NCBI RefSeq assembly: GCF_026341855.1
Contig: NZ_JAPENW010000001.1
Location: 2,719,001 to 2,783,000 of the forward strand
Length of the DNA: 64,000 bases
Origin: Streptomyces sp. NBC_00568
GTDB lineage: Bacteria; Actinomycetota; Actinomycetes; Streptomycetales; Streptomycetaceae
Direction of reading: 5' to 3'
Position 1 is the first letter of the stretch. Every line of letters starts with the position of its first letter. This document shows positions 44,517-52,493 of this stretch, one piece after another. The notes beneath the pieces were generated by a model, which was not told the DNA's origin, made no database searches, and worked only from the letters and a program-made list of their open reading frames with translations. Made by a program: the position numbers and the translations under genes.

Positions 44517-45637
44517 CTCTCAGAGGGTGGGGGGCAGTAGCGCTCCCACGCGTCGTGAAGGTCCGCGGCGTAGTAGCCCTTCATCACGCTGCCGCCCGTC
44601 TTGATGTTCCGGGCCGCTACCGGGGTGTTGTCCGCGGTCATGTACTCGCGCAGCATTCGCGCGAGCCCGCGGGCGTCGAGGGGCTTGCCGCTCATGTCCG
44701 CCCACGGCGCCTCTTCGAGGCTGTGGAGCCGGTCCAGGACGGCGACAGTGGGCAGGCGGTCGATGCCGTTGAACACGTAGTCCCGCAGGTCCGTCAGGAG
44801 TCGGATTCCGATACTGCCCTTGTCCCCGACTTTGGCGGCATTGACCAGTTCCACGCACGCCGCGCGGGCCCGCTCCGGCCACTCTCCACCGGCTGCGTCG
44901 GCAACCGTGATCAGCGGTTCCCACACGTCCGCGGGCCGGTCGGTGACCTCCGGGGGCAGCATGGGGAACACTCCATCGACCAGGTGACGCACAGACTGTG
45001 CCCAGTCGGCGAGCCGGTCGCGCAGGGCGTTGCCTTCCTTCTCGTGGATGCGCTGCCGGTAGGGCTCCACGTATTCGTTCCTCGCGCGGCGGCGCATGCG
45101 CACAATGACCGAGCGGGTCAGGATCGTGTCCGGCAGCGAGCCGAGCCCCGCCATGGCTACGGCGCAGTACGAGGGGAATTCCTGCACTTGCTGATTGGCT
45201 CCGTCACCGACGCAACGCCACATACCAACTCCGCGACGGTGTCCGGCATTCAGGAACCCGCGCAGGGGCTCGTTGTCTCCGGCCTTGGGCCCGAACACGG
45301 TGTCCACTTCATCGAAGAGGATCGTGGGTCGCGTTTCCAGGGTCGACACCGCGCGGAAGAGCACCGACGCGGATGCGTTGGCCGCAACGAGCGGCTTGGG
45401 CACCAGGGTTTCGATGATCTCCAGTGCGCGGGACTTCCCCGAGCCGGGCTCCGGCGAGAGGAAGGCGATCCTCGGGGTGGCGTCGAAGCAGTCGAGCAGG
45501 TGTGCGTGCGCGTTCCACAACGTCACGGCGACGTAGGCCGCTTCGAGGGGAAAGACGTTGAAGCGGCGGTGGAAGGCTTCCACTTCATCGAGGAGGGCGG
45601 AGCCGTCCGTGGGGTGTGCCGGCGGTTTGGGGGTCAT
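44471..45637 (-). CDS. DUF3631 ATPase (replication helicase-like)
   Basis: This 388-residue protein has Walker A EPGSGKSRALE (residues ~65-75), Walker B TILFDEVDTVFG and an arginine-finger-like region SRSVIVRMRRRAR. DUF3631 proteins are found next to Prim-Pol proteins in AICEs and phage satellites and are thought to act as a primase-associated helicase. The ATG at 45637 overlaps the next gene upstream in the operon by four bases. The 3' end of the gene carries iterons, so coding sequence and origin overlap. Confidence 0.82.
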   Translation of the reverse strand: MTPKPPAHPTDGSALLDEVEAFHRRFNVFPLEAAYVAVTLWNAHAHLLDCFDATPRIAFLSPEPGSGKSRALEIIETLVPKPLVAANASASVLFRAVSTLETRPTILFDEVDTVFGPKAGDNEPLRGFLNAGHRRGVGMWRCVGDGANQQVQEFPSYCAVAMAGLGSLPDTILTRSVIVRMRRRARNEYVEPYRQRIHEKEGNALRDRLADWAQSVRHLVDGVFPMLPPEVTDRPADVWEPLITVADAAGGEWPERARAACVELVNAAKVGDKGSIGIRLLTDLRDYVFNGIDRLPTVAVLDRLHSLEEAPWADMSGKPLDARGLARMLREYMTADNTPVAARNIKTGGSVMKGYYAADLHDAWERYCPPPSESPLLPLPPLPSRSEA

Positions 45638-45987
45638 GCCGCGGCCTTCCCTTCCTGGGTAGTACGGAGCGGGCAGTTGTCGCGGTGGGCGGAGTGGTCG
45701 CTGATCAGGGCCAGTACCTTGCGATGTCCCACGGCGCTGCGGTCCCTGCCGCACAGACAGCGCGACGTGGCCGTGGGGATCGCGCCTTTCGGTGCGCGGA
45801 TGTGGAGCCAGGCGACCAAGTACCGGCCGTCTCCCTGCTGCGCGGCAGGACGAAGAGCTGAAATGGCGCCTTCGGCGCCGCCCTTCGGCTCGCCCTCGGT
45901 CGGACCGGGTGCGGTCTGCGCGGCGGCGCGCAGGCCGGTCGGAGTGACACAGAGGCTCTTCAGTGAGGGGCGGGGCGGGGTGCTCAT
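45634..45987 (-). CDS. hypothetical protein with Cys/His cluster
   Basis: This 117-residue protein has a polar N-terminal half and a C-terminal half with CLCGRDRSAVGHRKVL ... DHSAHRDNC, three cysteines and three histidines that could bind zinc. It overlaps the DUF3631 and Prim-Pol genes by four bases on each side, so it belongs to the replication operon and is translated with it. I do not recognise the family. A role as a small replication or DNA-binding cofactor is a guess from position. Confidence 0.7.
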   Translation of the reverse strand: MSTPPRPSLKSLCVTPTGLRAAAQTAPGPTEGEPKGGAEGAISALRPAAQQGDGRYLVAWLHIRAPKGAIPTATSRCLCGRDRSAVGHRKVLALISDHSAHRDNCPLRTTQEGKAAA

Positions 45988-46874
45988 GCGGCCCTCCCCC
46001 GCTGGTTGCGGGTGATCGACCAGTTAAGACCGCTGCGAATGGTCGCCTCGCAGGACCGCGGCGAGAGACCTACCTGCTCCCCCGCCCGCTGAAGAGCCTC
46101 CTCAACCTGCTCCCTGGGGAGGTCGCTCCACGCGATGAATCGCCCCAGGGCTCGCGCGGCCCGCAGCAACGTGGCGTTGCGCTCGCCCTCCAGGGCCTGC
46201 CGCACGGACGCGGTTTCCGCGTTCAGTCCCGCTATGGCGTAGCTGGATGCCAGCGCGGACGACGGCGCAGCCATCGGTGCCCGCGATGCCTGTCGGACCG
46301 TCAGGCGGGCGTATAGCCAATCCGGCAGCACGATGGGCGGGGTGTCGTCGACGATCGCGTACGCGCCCGTGGGGGTGAGGCTGCCGGGGGCGACGACGTA
46401 GCCACCCCAGGCTCGGGTGTCGATACGCTTGCCGAGTCGTCCAGCTGTGTTGCCGAGCCGGGTGCCGGGCGGGGCGGTGAAGTACAGGTGGACTCCACCG
46501 CTCGCGGTCCGGATTGTGCGGGTGGTGGGGACGGCCTGTCCGGCGCGCTCGCAGAGCGCTCGAAAGGTCGTCACGCCGGAAGGCGTGTCCGCACTACTCC
46601 TGCCCTTGGGCATGTCGAGGTCGACGACGACCAGCCCGGATGGGCCGGTCGCAATGCCCACGTTGAACGGCAGGTCGCCCCAGGCACGGCGGATGCGGTC
46701 CGGGTCGATGGTGGCGCGCTCTTCCCACTTGCGGTGGCCACCCGCACAGTCGCCGATGCCGGGGCAGACGACCCCACCGTGCAGGGCTGGGCGCTTGGCA
46801 CCAGGACGTAGCGGGAGCACCGCCCATCCCCGTTCGGCGGCGTCCAGCGCAGCATAAAGAAGATGACGGTTCAC
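45984..46874 (-). CDS. bifunctional primase/polymerase (Prim-Pol domain)
   Basis: This 296-residue protein starts at GTG and has the Prim-Pol motifs: DWAVLPL-type N-terminal strand (GWAVLPLRPGAKRPAL), catalytic VVVDLDMPKG (two acidic residues), SGGVHLYF with the conserved His, and a later GYVVAPGS. The GTG overlaps the methyltransferase stop. It would prime and replicate the excised circular element together with the DUF3631 ATPase. A typical AICE replication gene in place of a RepSA-type protein. Confidence 0.88.
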   Translation of the reverse strand: MNRHLLYAALDAAERGWAVLPLRPGAKRPALHGGVVCPGIGDCAGGHRKWEERATIDPDRIRRAWGDLPFNVGIATGPSGLVVVDLDMPKGRSSADTPSGVTTFRALCERAGQAVPTTRTIRTASGGVHLYFTAPPGTRLGNTAGRLGKRIDTRAWGGYVVAPGSLTPTGAYAIVDDTPPIVLPDWLYARLTVRQASRAPMAAPSSALASSYAIAGLNAETASVRQALEGERNATLLRAARALGRFIAWSDLPREQVEEALQRAGEQVGLSPRSCEATIRSGLNWSITRNQRGRAA

Positions 46875-47521
46875 GCGGCGACCCTCCTTTCCGCTGTGAG
46901 GAACTGTTCCGCGATCCATTGCGCGTAGGCGGGGGGTACGGCTTTGCGGGCTTCGAGGCTGGTCATCCAGGTGCAGCCCATGGCGTCGGCGTAGGCGCGT
47001 TCGCCCTTGTGCTCGAAGGCGAGCAGGCTCTTGCGGTGCCAGCACGGCGCGACCAGGTCCCCGCCCCCGCGCCAGGAGGTCTCGAAGACGCGGTGACGGC
47101 GGATGCTGAGGCCGAACGCGGTTCCGCACAGCAGGTAGTCGGGGCGGAGCAGGCCCGCGGCCGCGGTCTCGGGGACGTTCTCGATGACCCACGGCCGGCC
47201 GGTGGCCTGCATGACTTGGCGGCCGGGGCCGATCAGGTCCGGATGGTTCTCCGGTTTGCCGCGCCATTTGGTGACGGTGGCGTACCGCTCGCACGGCCAG
47301 GAGCCGTGGACCAGGTCGTACTCGTGGCCGTGGTCTGCGCAGTAGTCCAGGCCGTCGGCCTGGATGAACGGGAACGGGTAGTTCGGCATGGGTGCGATGT
47401 CGACGCCGACGACGTCGAACCCGGCGAGGTAGTAGCCCATGGACAGGCCGCCCGCTCCCGAGCACAGGTCGAGCAGGCGCAGGCCGTTCGGGCGGCGCAG
47501 AGGCAGCATGCGGGCGTTCAT
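46871..47521 (-). CDS. C5-cytosine DNA methyltransferase homologue, copy 1
   Basis: This 216-residue protein has motif I LLDLCSGAGGLSMGYYLAGFD, motif IV-like GSWPCERYAT, motif VI VIENVPE and motif VIII RRHRVFE. The normal PCQ of motif IV is replaced by PCE, which keeps the catalytic Cys. Length is short; the target-recognition region is minimal. It has an ATGA overlap with copy 2. Either a functional methylase that protects the incoming element from restriction, or a specialised element gene common to AICEs. Confidence 0.82.
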   Translation of the reverse strand: MNARMLPLRRPNGLRLLDLCSGAGGLSMGYYLAGFDVVGVDIAPMPNYPFPFIQADGLDYCADHGHEYDLVHGSWPCERYATVTKWRGKPENHPDLIGPGRQVMQATGRPWVIENVPETAAAGLLRPDYLLCGTAFGLSIRRHRVFETSWRGGGDLVAPCWHRKSLLAFEHKGERAYADAMGCTWMTSLEARKAVPPAYAQWIAEQFLTAERRVAA

Positions 47522-48237
47522 GCCGCCACCCCCAGACGGATGGTGTCGAGGAAGGTTAGGGCGGCTTGGCCGATGTGTTCGGTGTAGGCGGGCGGGATGC
47601 ACTCGCGGATGCCGTCCCGGTTCATCCACGGCACCCGGAGCACCTGGCGGGCGAGGGGGACTCCGGAGAAGTTGCCGACGAACTGGCCGTAGTGGCCGGG
47701 CGGGACGGGGCGGCCCATCTTCGCCTGCGGCACCGTGTGCACGGCATGCGCAGGCTGGACCAGGGTGAAGCCGCCGCCGGTCTCGAAGAACCGGTGCCGG
47801 TAGTTGGCCAGCCCGAACATCGTCGCGCACAGCATCACCGGGGCGTGCAGCTTCCGGACCGCGCCCCGGACGTTCTCCATCACCCACGGCCGCCCGGTCA
47901 CCTCCAGGGCGGCGCGTGTCGGGGCGATCAGGTCGGGGTGTGTGTTGCCCTGGATGCGCTGGCACTCGCTGTCGTGCTGGCACGGCGGCGAGGCGTGTAT
48001 GAAGTCGAACTCCGCACCGTGCTCGCGGATGAACTCCACCGCTTCGGCTTGGATGAAGGTGAAGGGGTAGCGCGGCTGCGGGTCCTTGTCCACGCCGGTC
48101 ACGTCGAATCCGGCAAGGTGGTAGCCCATGCCGGCACCGCCTTGGCAGCAAAACGCGTCCAACAGGCGCGAGCGCATTCGCCTATTTGGAATGGCACGGA
48201 CCGGATGGCCCTCGCCGAACGGCAGTCGTTGGGCCAT
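47518..48237 (-). CDS. C5-cytosine DNA methyltransferase homologue, copy 2
   Basis: This 239-residue protein has motif I LLDAFCCQGGAGMGYHLAGFD (CCQGG instead of CSGAG), a standard catalytic motif IV ASPPCQHDS, motif VI VMENVRGA and motif VIII YRHRFFE. It shares the GYxLAGFDVxGVD region with copy 1, so the pair is probably an old duplication. The start MAQRLPFGEG at 48237 has GGAGA upstream; a longer frame extends to 48336. No partner restriction endonuclease is nearby, so both are solitary methylases. Confidence 0.82.
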   Translation of the reverse strand: MAQRLPFGEGHPVRAIPNRRMRSRLLDAFCCQGGAGMGYHLAGFDVTGVDKDPQPRYPFTFIQAEAVEFIREHGAEFDFIHASPPCQHDSECQRIQGNTHPDLIAPTRAALEVTGRPWVMENVRGAVRKLHAPVMLCATMFGLANYRHRFFETGGGFTLVQPAHAVHTVPQAKMGRPVPPGHYGQFVGNFSGVPLARQVLRVPWMNRDGIRECIPPAYTEHIGQAALTFLDTIRLGVAA

Positions 48238-48322
48238 GCTGAAGGTCTCCAGTTCTGAGAGGGACACGGAGAACCGGGGCGGGCGCAGGCTTGTGGTGAG
48301 ACGGCGCCCGCCTCGGGTGTAG

Positions 48323-48928
48323 TTAGGCCGCGTCACGGTGGATCGCGGGCAGCTCGGGCAGACCTGCGGTGTGCAGGGCCTGGGGATCGAACCCCGGGAG
48401 CGCGGCGCGGGTGAGCAGGGCGGTGGCGAGCTGTTCCGCGTAGGCGGCGCCGGTGCGGGCTACTTCGATCTGGGCTCCGGCCTTGAGTGCTTCCACCCGT
48501 TCGATGTGGGCGTGTTCCTCGCGCTGCTCCCCCATCTGCCGCTGGTGAGCGATGAGTTCGCGGCGGTCGGTGCGCCAGTAGCGGGCGGCGAGTCCGTACG
48601 CGGCCGTGGTGGCGAGGACCCACAGCAGTAGAGGCAGGGAGAGTCCGTCGGCGTATCCGGCGACGCCCGCGAGGGCGAGTCCTCCGGTGGCGGCGAATGC
48701 GGCTCCGGCGATGACAGGGTCTCCGGCGCGGCCGATGCTCGCGCAGACGCCGGCCGCGCCGGCGGCGAGGGAGAGCGCGGTCATCAGGACGGCGTTGCCG
48801 ATGCTGTGTTCGGCGCCGTTGGCGTTCCAGATCCGGGCCAGGATCAGCACGGTGGACGTGGCCACGGCGGGCGCGGCTTTGGGGGCGATGATGGCGAGCC
48901 AGTGGTGGGCCACGATCTGTTCGTTCAC
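48323..48928 (-). CDS. membrane protein with coiled-coil tail
   Basis: This 201-residue protein has four or five hydrophobic segments in the first 115 residues (HHWLAIIAPKAAPAVATSTV, ALSLAAGAAGVCAS, AAFAATGGLALAGVAGYA, LPLLLWVLATTAAYGLAA). A charged helical stretch RTDRRELIAHQRQMGEQREEHAHI follows and may form a coiled coil. The family is unknown. It lies in the operon between a 62-residue membrane protein and the methylases. By comparison with other AICEs it may be a spread (Spd) function, but there is no motif proof. Confidence 0.65.
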   Translation of the reverse strand: MNEQIVAHHWLAIIAPKAAPAVATSTVLILARIWNANGAEHSIGNAVLMTALSLAAGAAGVCASIGRAGDPVIAGAAFAATGGLALAGVAGYADGLSLPLLLWVLATTAAYGLAARYWRTDRRELIAHQRQMGEQREEHAHIERVEALKAGAQIEVARTGAAYAEQLATALLTRAALPGFDPQALHTAGLPELPAIHRDAA

Positions 48929-48937
48929 GTCGGTCTC

Positions 48938-49126
48938 CTAGATGTTGCCGAGGGCGTCGACGACGGCGGCGGTCAGCTCGGTCACGGGGCCGGAGGCGCC
49001 GGTGGAGGAGAGGTAGAAGCCGAACATCACGGCGATGAACGCGGAGCCGTAGCCGAGGGTCTTTGAGCGGAGCAGGAAGAACAGGACCAGGCCGAACAGG
49101 GCGCCCAGGGAGACGGTCACGGCCAT
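48938..49126 (-). CDS. small membrane protein, 62 residues
   Basis: It is two hydrophobic helices (TVSLGALFGLVLFFLL and YGSAFIAVMFGFYLSS) with a small polar loop and an Ala/Val-rich tail. It begins two bases after the stop of the upstream gene, so the operon reads through. Unknown family. Likely a membrane partner of the transfer or spread proteins. Confidence 0.7.
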   Translation of the reverse strand: MAVTVSLGALFGLVLFFLLRSKTLGYGSAFIAVMFGFYLSSTGASGPVTELTAAVVDALGNI

Positions 49127-49128
49127 CG

Positions 49129-49422
49129 TTATCCCTTCCGGGCGGGCCGCCGCGCGGCGGCGGGGGCGGGAGTGTCGGTGCCTTCACGGGCCACGCGCAG
49201 CCAGAGGTTGTAGAGGTGGCGCCCGGCGCGTATGCGTTTGCCGTGGCCCTTGCAGCGGCGGCAGGGCTTGCCGCGCTTGAGGCGGCCCTTGCGGTCGGTC
49301 TTCATGGCGAAGCCGAAGCCGCGGCACTTGCAGCAGTCGCCGTACGGGCTCGCCGCACACAGGCTCCAGTAACCGAGAGTGACGGCGAGTAGGCAGGCTC
49401 CAGCAAGGAGGAGGAGGGTCAT
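49129..49422 (-). CDS. membrane-anchored zinc-ribbon protein
   Basis: This 97-residue protein has one N-terminal helix (TLLLLAGACLLAVTLGYW) followed by CCKCRGFGF and CRRCKGHGK. These are two CxxCxGxG-type knuckles as in DnaJ, spaced about 20 residues apart and expected to bind one zinc. The C-terminus is Arg/Ala/Pro-rich. It is the first gene after the GTGCTAG-bearing regulatory region and so probably heads the operon running to int. Function unknown. Confidence 0.7.
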   Translation of the reverse strand: MTLLLLAGACLLAVTLGYWSLCAASPYGDCCKCRGFGFAMKTDRKGRLKRGKPCRRCKGHGKRIRAGRHLYNLWLRVAREGTDTPAPAAARRPARKG

Positions 49423-49466
49423 GGGGTGCCCTTCCAGGCGGGTTTCCGGGTGTTCTCGCAGGTCGG

Positions 49467-49554
49467 GTGCTAGGTGCGAGGTTGCTGATCAGGGCCGGTT
49501 TGGGGTGCTAGCGGGTCTGCTAGGTCTAGCAACGGTGGGTGCTAGACCTAGCAG
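49467..49554. promoter_or_regulatory. operator-like cluster of GTGCTAG motifs with a perfect 15-bp inverted repeat
   Basis: GTGCTAG occurs at 49467, 49505 and 49540 (TGCTAG). The arms CTGCTAGGTCTAGCA (49517-49531) and its exact complement (49540-49554) are separated by eight bases. The motif resembles the one found just upstream of gntR. The site lies between traB and the downstream operon starting at 49422, so it may control the replication and excision genes. Confidence 0.65.
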
Positions 49555-49563
49555 CGGTGCGCG

Positions 49564-51768
49564 TCAGTCTCCGGATCGTTTTCCGTCACGCTGGGTGATG
49601 GCGGTGGTGATGTCGGCGCGGGCGATGCCGCGGCGGGTGGTGCCCTTGCCCTTGTCGGTGGTGCCCCAGACGTCCTGCGCGGTGATGCCGTGGGGGCGCA
49701 GGTTCGTCGTGACCGTCTCGGCCTTCCACCCGCCGTAGATCTCCGGGCGCAGGGCGGCGAGGCGGGCGGCGACCTTCTCGTTCCACACCTTGTCCTCGTC
49801 GGCCGGAACGACGTTGAGGATGTCGGCGAGCAGGTCGAACGCGGGCTCGCCGCTCTCGGGGCTCTCGCCGATGGCGTGGCCGGTGATGTTGCCGTAGGCC
49901 TCGCGCATCTTCCGAGCGCGCACGACGACCTGTTCGGCACCGAGGGCATCGACGAACGCGGATGCGACGATGCGGGGGTCGTCGCCCTCGCCGGCCATCC
50001 AGCAGATGCCGCGGTCGGTGCGGGAGAACATCGTCGCCCGGTATCCCGCCTTGTACATCGAGGTACCGAGCACCATGTCGTTGGCAGGCTGGCCCATCAC
50101 CTTCAGGCAGAACCGCAGCACGGCGTTGGCGGAGATGCCGGTGGGCAGCGACTTCGCGTCCGGGCGCTGGGTGCCGAATAGGGTCACCATGCCCAGCGCC
50201 GGACCGCGCTTGCCCAGGTCGGTCGCGATCTCCTCGATCTCCGCCCCGTACTTCTCGTGCTCGAACGGCACCTGGCACTCGTCGAACCCGGCCACGATCG
50301 GATGCAGCCCGAGCGACTTGTCGTTCGCCAGTTCCGGGGTGACCTTGGATTCGGGGCAGCGGGAGCGCGGCAGGGACTTGATGACCTTCGCCCTGCGGCG
50401 CAGCTCCGCCCGCAGCTCGCGCAGCGATTCGAGGACGTAGAGGATGTCTTCGTCCTCGTCTCCGGCCCGGTAGCGGTGGCAGACCGGCTCCAGGGCGCCG
50501 AAATCGCCGGTGCCCTTGAAGTCGAACGCGTACAGCTCCGCTCGCGGGTCCAGTGCGGCGATGAGCAGGAACAGTCGCATCAGGAACGTCTTTCCCATCC
50601 GCGGGATGGACCCGACCACGACCGAGGCGAACATCAGGGTCACGGCAACGTCGCCCATGCGCTGGTCGTTGCCGAACACGACCGGCCTGAACAGATCCAC
50701 GCTGCCCGACTTCAGCAGCGGCCACGCGGGCTTGGTCGTCTCGTTCATCGGCTTGTCGCCCACCCACAGGATCAGCCGGCCCTCGTGCTCGGTCGGGTCG
50801 GCCGACGGCCACACACAGCCGACCTTGCGCCGCAGCCCCGACGCGAGCGGCTTGCGCGCCTCCATGATGTCCTCCGGGGTCACACCCCACGGCAGGTCCA
50901 CATCGGCGCGGTAGCCAGGGCCATCCCGGGTGATCTCGGAAGTGAACCGCATCCCGTTCATGTCACCGCCCTTCTTAATGGCGGCCGACAGCTTCGCGTT
51001 CCCGATGTTGTCCAGCGCCCGCAGCACGATCGGACCGGTCAGTTTCTGGATCTCGGTTTTCAGCACGGCAGGGCCGATGACCGGGTGATCCTGCGGGGCA
51101 CCCCAGAATCCGGCGACCAGCACCGCGGCCGAGGCGAGCACGCCTAACCACCCGGGGGCCAGCACGTACAGGGTCAGCGCGAACGCGGCGCCGAAGACCA
51201 GCGCCACCGTGCTGACCAGCACCCGCAGTCGCACGCGTCCGTCGCGCTGCCGGGACAGCTTCAGGTACTCGGCGGTGTTCTCCCTGCGTACCTCGTACTC
51301 GCGCAGCGGCGCACCCTCCGCGTCCCACACCCACCGGTTGCTGTCCCGCACGAACCGGGCCGCACCGCGCGGCGCGTGGAGCGTGAGCTGAAGGGCGTAC
51401 CAGGGGGTGCGGATGCCGTGGAACGCCGTGGCGTAGAACGCGTTTCCGGCCGCCCGCTCGGCGGTCGCCACGAAGCCAGGCTTCGAGGTGAGCCACGTCG
51501 GCAGGATCGGCCGACGCTTGTACGTCGTGATCCCCGGCGCGGGAAGGTCGGGACGGTCGACCGGACGGGCGAGCAAGTCGCCCGACTCCTCGTCGTACGG
51601 GTCGGCCGACTCGGTGGGGCGGGAGTCGGGCAGCGGGGCGGCCGTCGGGGCGGCCGACCCGTCGCGGGCGGATCGGGCCTTGTCGAGGTCGACGACGTCC
51701 GCGTCGGGGCCGGCGGTCATCTCGGCTTCGAGCCGGTTGAACAGTTCGTTGTCGTCGGGCTGGTTCAC
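49564..51768 (-). CDS. traB: FtsK/SpoIIIE-family DNA translocase (TraB-like)
   Basis: This 734-residue GTG-started protein has two or three membrane helices around residues 115-215 (VLVSTVALVFGAAFALTLYV, GVLASAAVLVAGFWG) and a C-terminal motor. Walker A is GSIPRMGKTF (residues ~360), Walker B IVAGFDECQVPF, with AELYAFDFKGTGDF in between. AICE TraB proteins form a hexameric pump that moves double-stranded DNA from donor to recipient at hyphal contacts, using clt sites. The start MNQPDDNELF is the first with AAGGA nearby. The upstream 51769-51864 has no gene. Confidence 0.92.
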   Translation of the reverse strand: MNQPDDNELFNRLEAEMTAGPDADVVDLDKARSARDGSAAPTAAPLPDSRPTESADPYDEESGDLLARPVDRPDLPAPGITTYKRRPILPTWLTSKPGFVATAERAAGNAFYATAFHGIRTPWYALQLTLHAPRGAARFVRDSNRWVWDAEGAPLREYEVRRENTAEYLKLSRQRDGRVRLRVLVSTVALVFGAAFALTLYVLAPGWLGVLASAAVLVAGFWGAPQDHPVIGPAVLKTEIQKLTGPIVLRALDNIGNAKLSAAIKKGGDMNGMRFTSEITRDGPGYRADVDLPWGVTPEDIMEARKPLASGLRRKVGCVWPSADPTEHEGRLILWVGDKPMNETTKPAWPLLKSGSVDLFRPVVFGNDQRMGDVAVTLMFASVVVGSIPRMGKTFLMRLFLLIAALDPRAELYAFDFKGTGDFGALEPVCHRYRAGDEDEDILYVLESLRELRAELRRRAKVIKSLPRSRCPESKVTPELANDKSLGLHPIVAGFDECQVPFEHEKYGAEIEEIATDLGKRGPALGMVTLFGTQRPDAKSLPTGISANAVLRFCLKVMGQPANDMVLGTSMYKAGYRATMFSRTDRGICWMAGEGDDPRIVASAFVDALGAEQVVVRARKMREAYGNITGHAIGESPESGEPAFDLLADILNVVPADEDKVWNEKVAARLAALRPEIYGGWKAETVTTNLRPHGITAQDVWGTTDKGKGTTRRGIARADITTAITQRDGKRSGD

Positions 51769-51864
51769 TGAAGGTTCCTTCCAGATACGGAGGGGTGAGC
51801 GGGGTCCGGTCGACGCTGTGGAAGGTGGGCGGACGGACCCCGCGAGCAAGCGGTGAGCAGGGGG

Positions 51865-52080
51865 TCAGAGCCGGATGCGGGTGGCCCGGAACTGGGCCAC
51901 CGCGCCGCGCAAGCCCTGCATGGTGAGCTGGTCAGTGGCCTCGAAGTAGGCGTCCGCCTTCTCGTAGCCGTCCGGGCCGGTGACGATCCCGGACACCGGG
52001 CGCCACAGACCGCCGACCAGGACCAGCGCGGACCAGCGGAACGCGACGGTGTGCGCGGGTGCCGAGGACGGGTCAGGCAT
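51865..52080 (-). CDS. hypothetical protein, 71 residues
   Basis: The frame starts MPDPSSAPAHTVAFRWSALV and ends FRATRIRL. It includes VGGLWRPVSGIVTGPDGYEKADAYFEATDQL. A GAGGAG-like sequence precedes the ATG. Unknown family; it lies between the zinc-protein gene remnant and traB in the transfer operon. Confidence 0.6.
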   Translation of the reverse strand: MPDPSSAPAHTVAFRWSALVLVGGLWRPVSGIVTGPDGYEKADAYFEATDQLTMQGLRGAVAQFRATRIRL

Positions 52081-52108
52081 GACGAACTCCTCGCGATCGG
52101 TGGGATAT

Positions 52109-52493
52109 TCATGCGGCACACGGTGCGGCGGCCGGGTAGGCGCAGGGCACGCACATACCGAGCGAGGTCGGGATGACGTATCCGGCGTCCGTGGCACAGG
52201 CGGGGCAGGTGCGACGCGCACGCATGGCCTTGGCGAGTGCGGCCCGCTTGCCAGCCGTCATCGGTCGGACGGGCTTGGCACGGTCGACGCGGTAGAGGTA
52301 GGCGACCAGCGGGCCGCGCCGGTAGCGCGGGCGCATGAGCTGCGCCGCGATCGGCTGACCGCCCGGACGGAGCCCGCGGGCGCGCAGTTGGCGACGTGTG
52401 GCGAGCCCGGTCGGGGGCGTAACGCCACGGGTAGGTAGGGATGCCGTACTGGGCGCCGGTGGGGTCGTAGCACTTGCCGAACGACCCGGCCAT
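52109..52493 (-). pseudogene. zinc-binding protein with RRQLR motif, frameshifted
   Basis: Reading from ATG at 52493, frame one gives MAGSFGKCYDPTGAQYGIPT then YPWRYAPD. At about 52405-52412 (a run GACCGGGCTC on the coding strand) one extra base moves the true frame: after that point a different frame reads GLATRRQLRARGLRPGGQPI and on to a C-terminal CPAC ... CVPCA zinc pair. The intended product would be about 127 residues of the RRQRL-motif zinc-binding family known in Streptomyces elements. As written, translation leaves the frame and runs on to about 51765. Could be a sequencing error in a C/G run. The start codon overlaps the DUF2637 stop (TGATG). Confidence 0.75.

Noticed and set aside
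44555..46015. 486-codon plus-strand frame opposite the replication genes
   Set aside because: Shadow of DUF3631 and neighbours, no motif.
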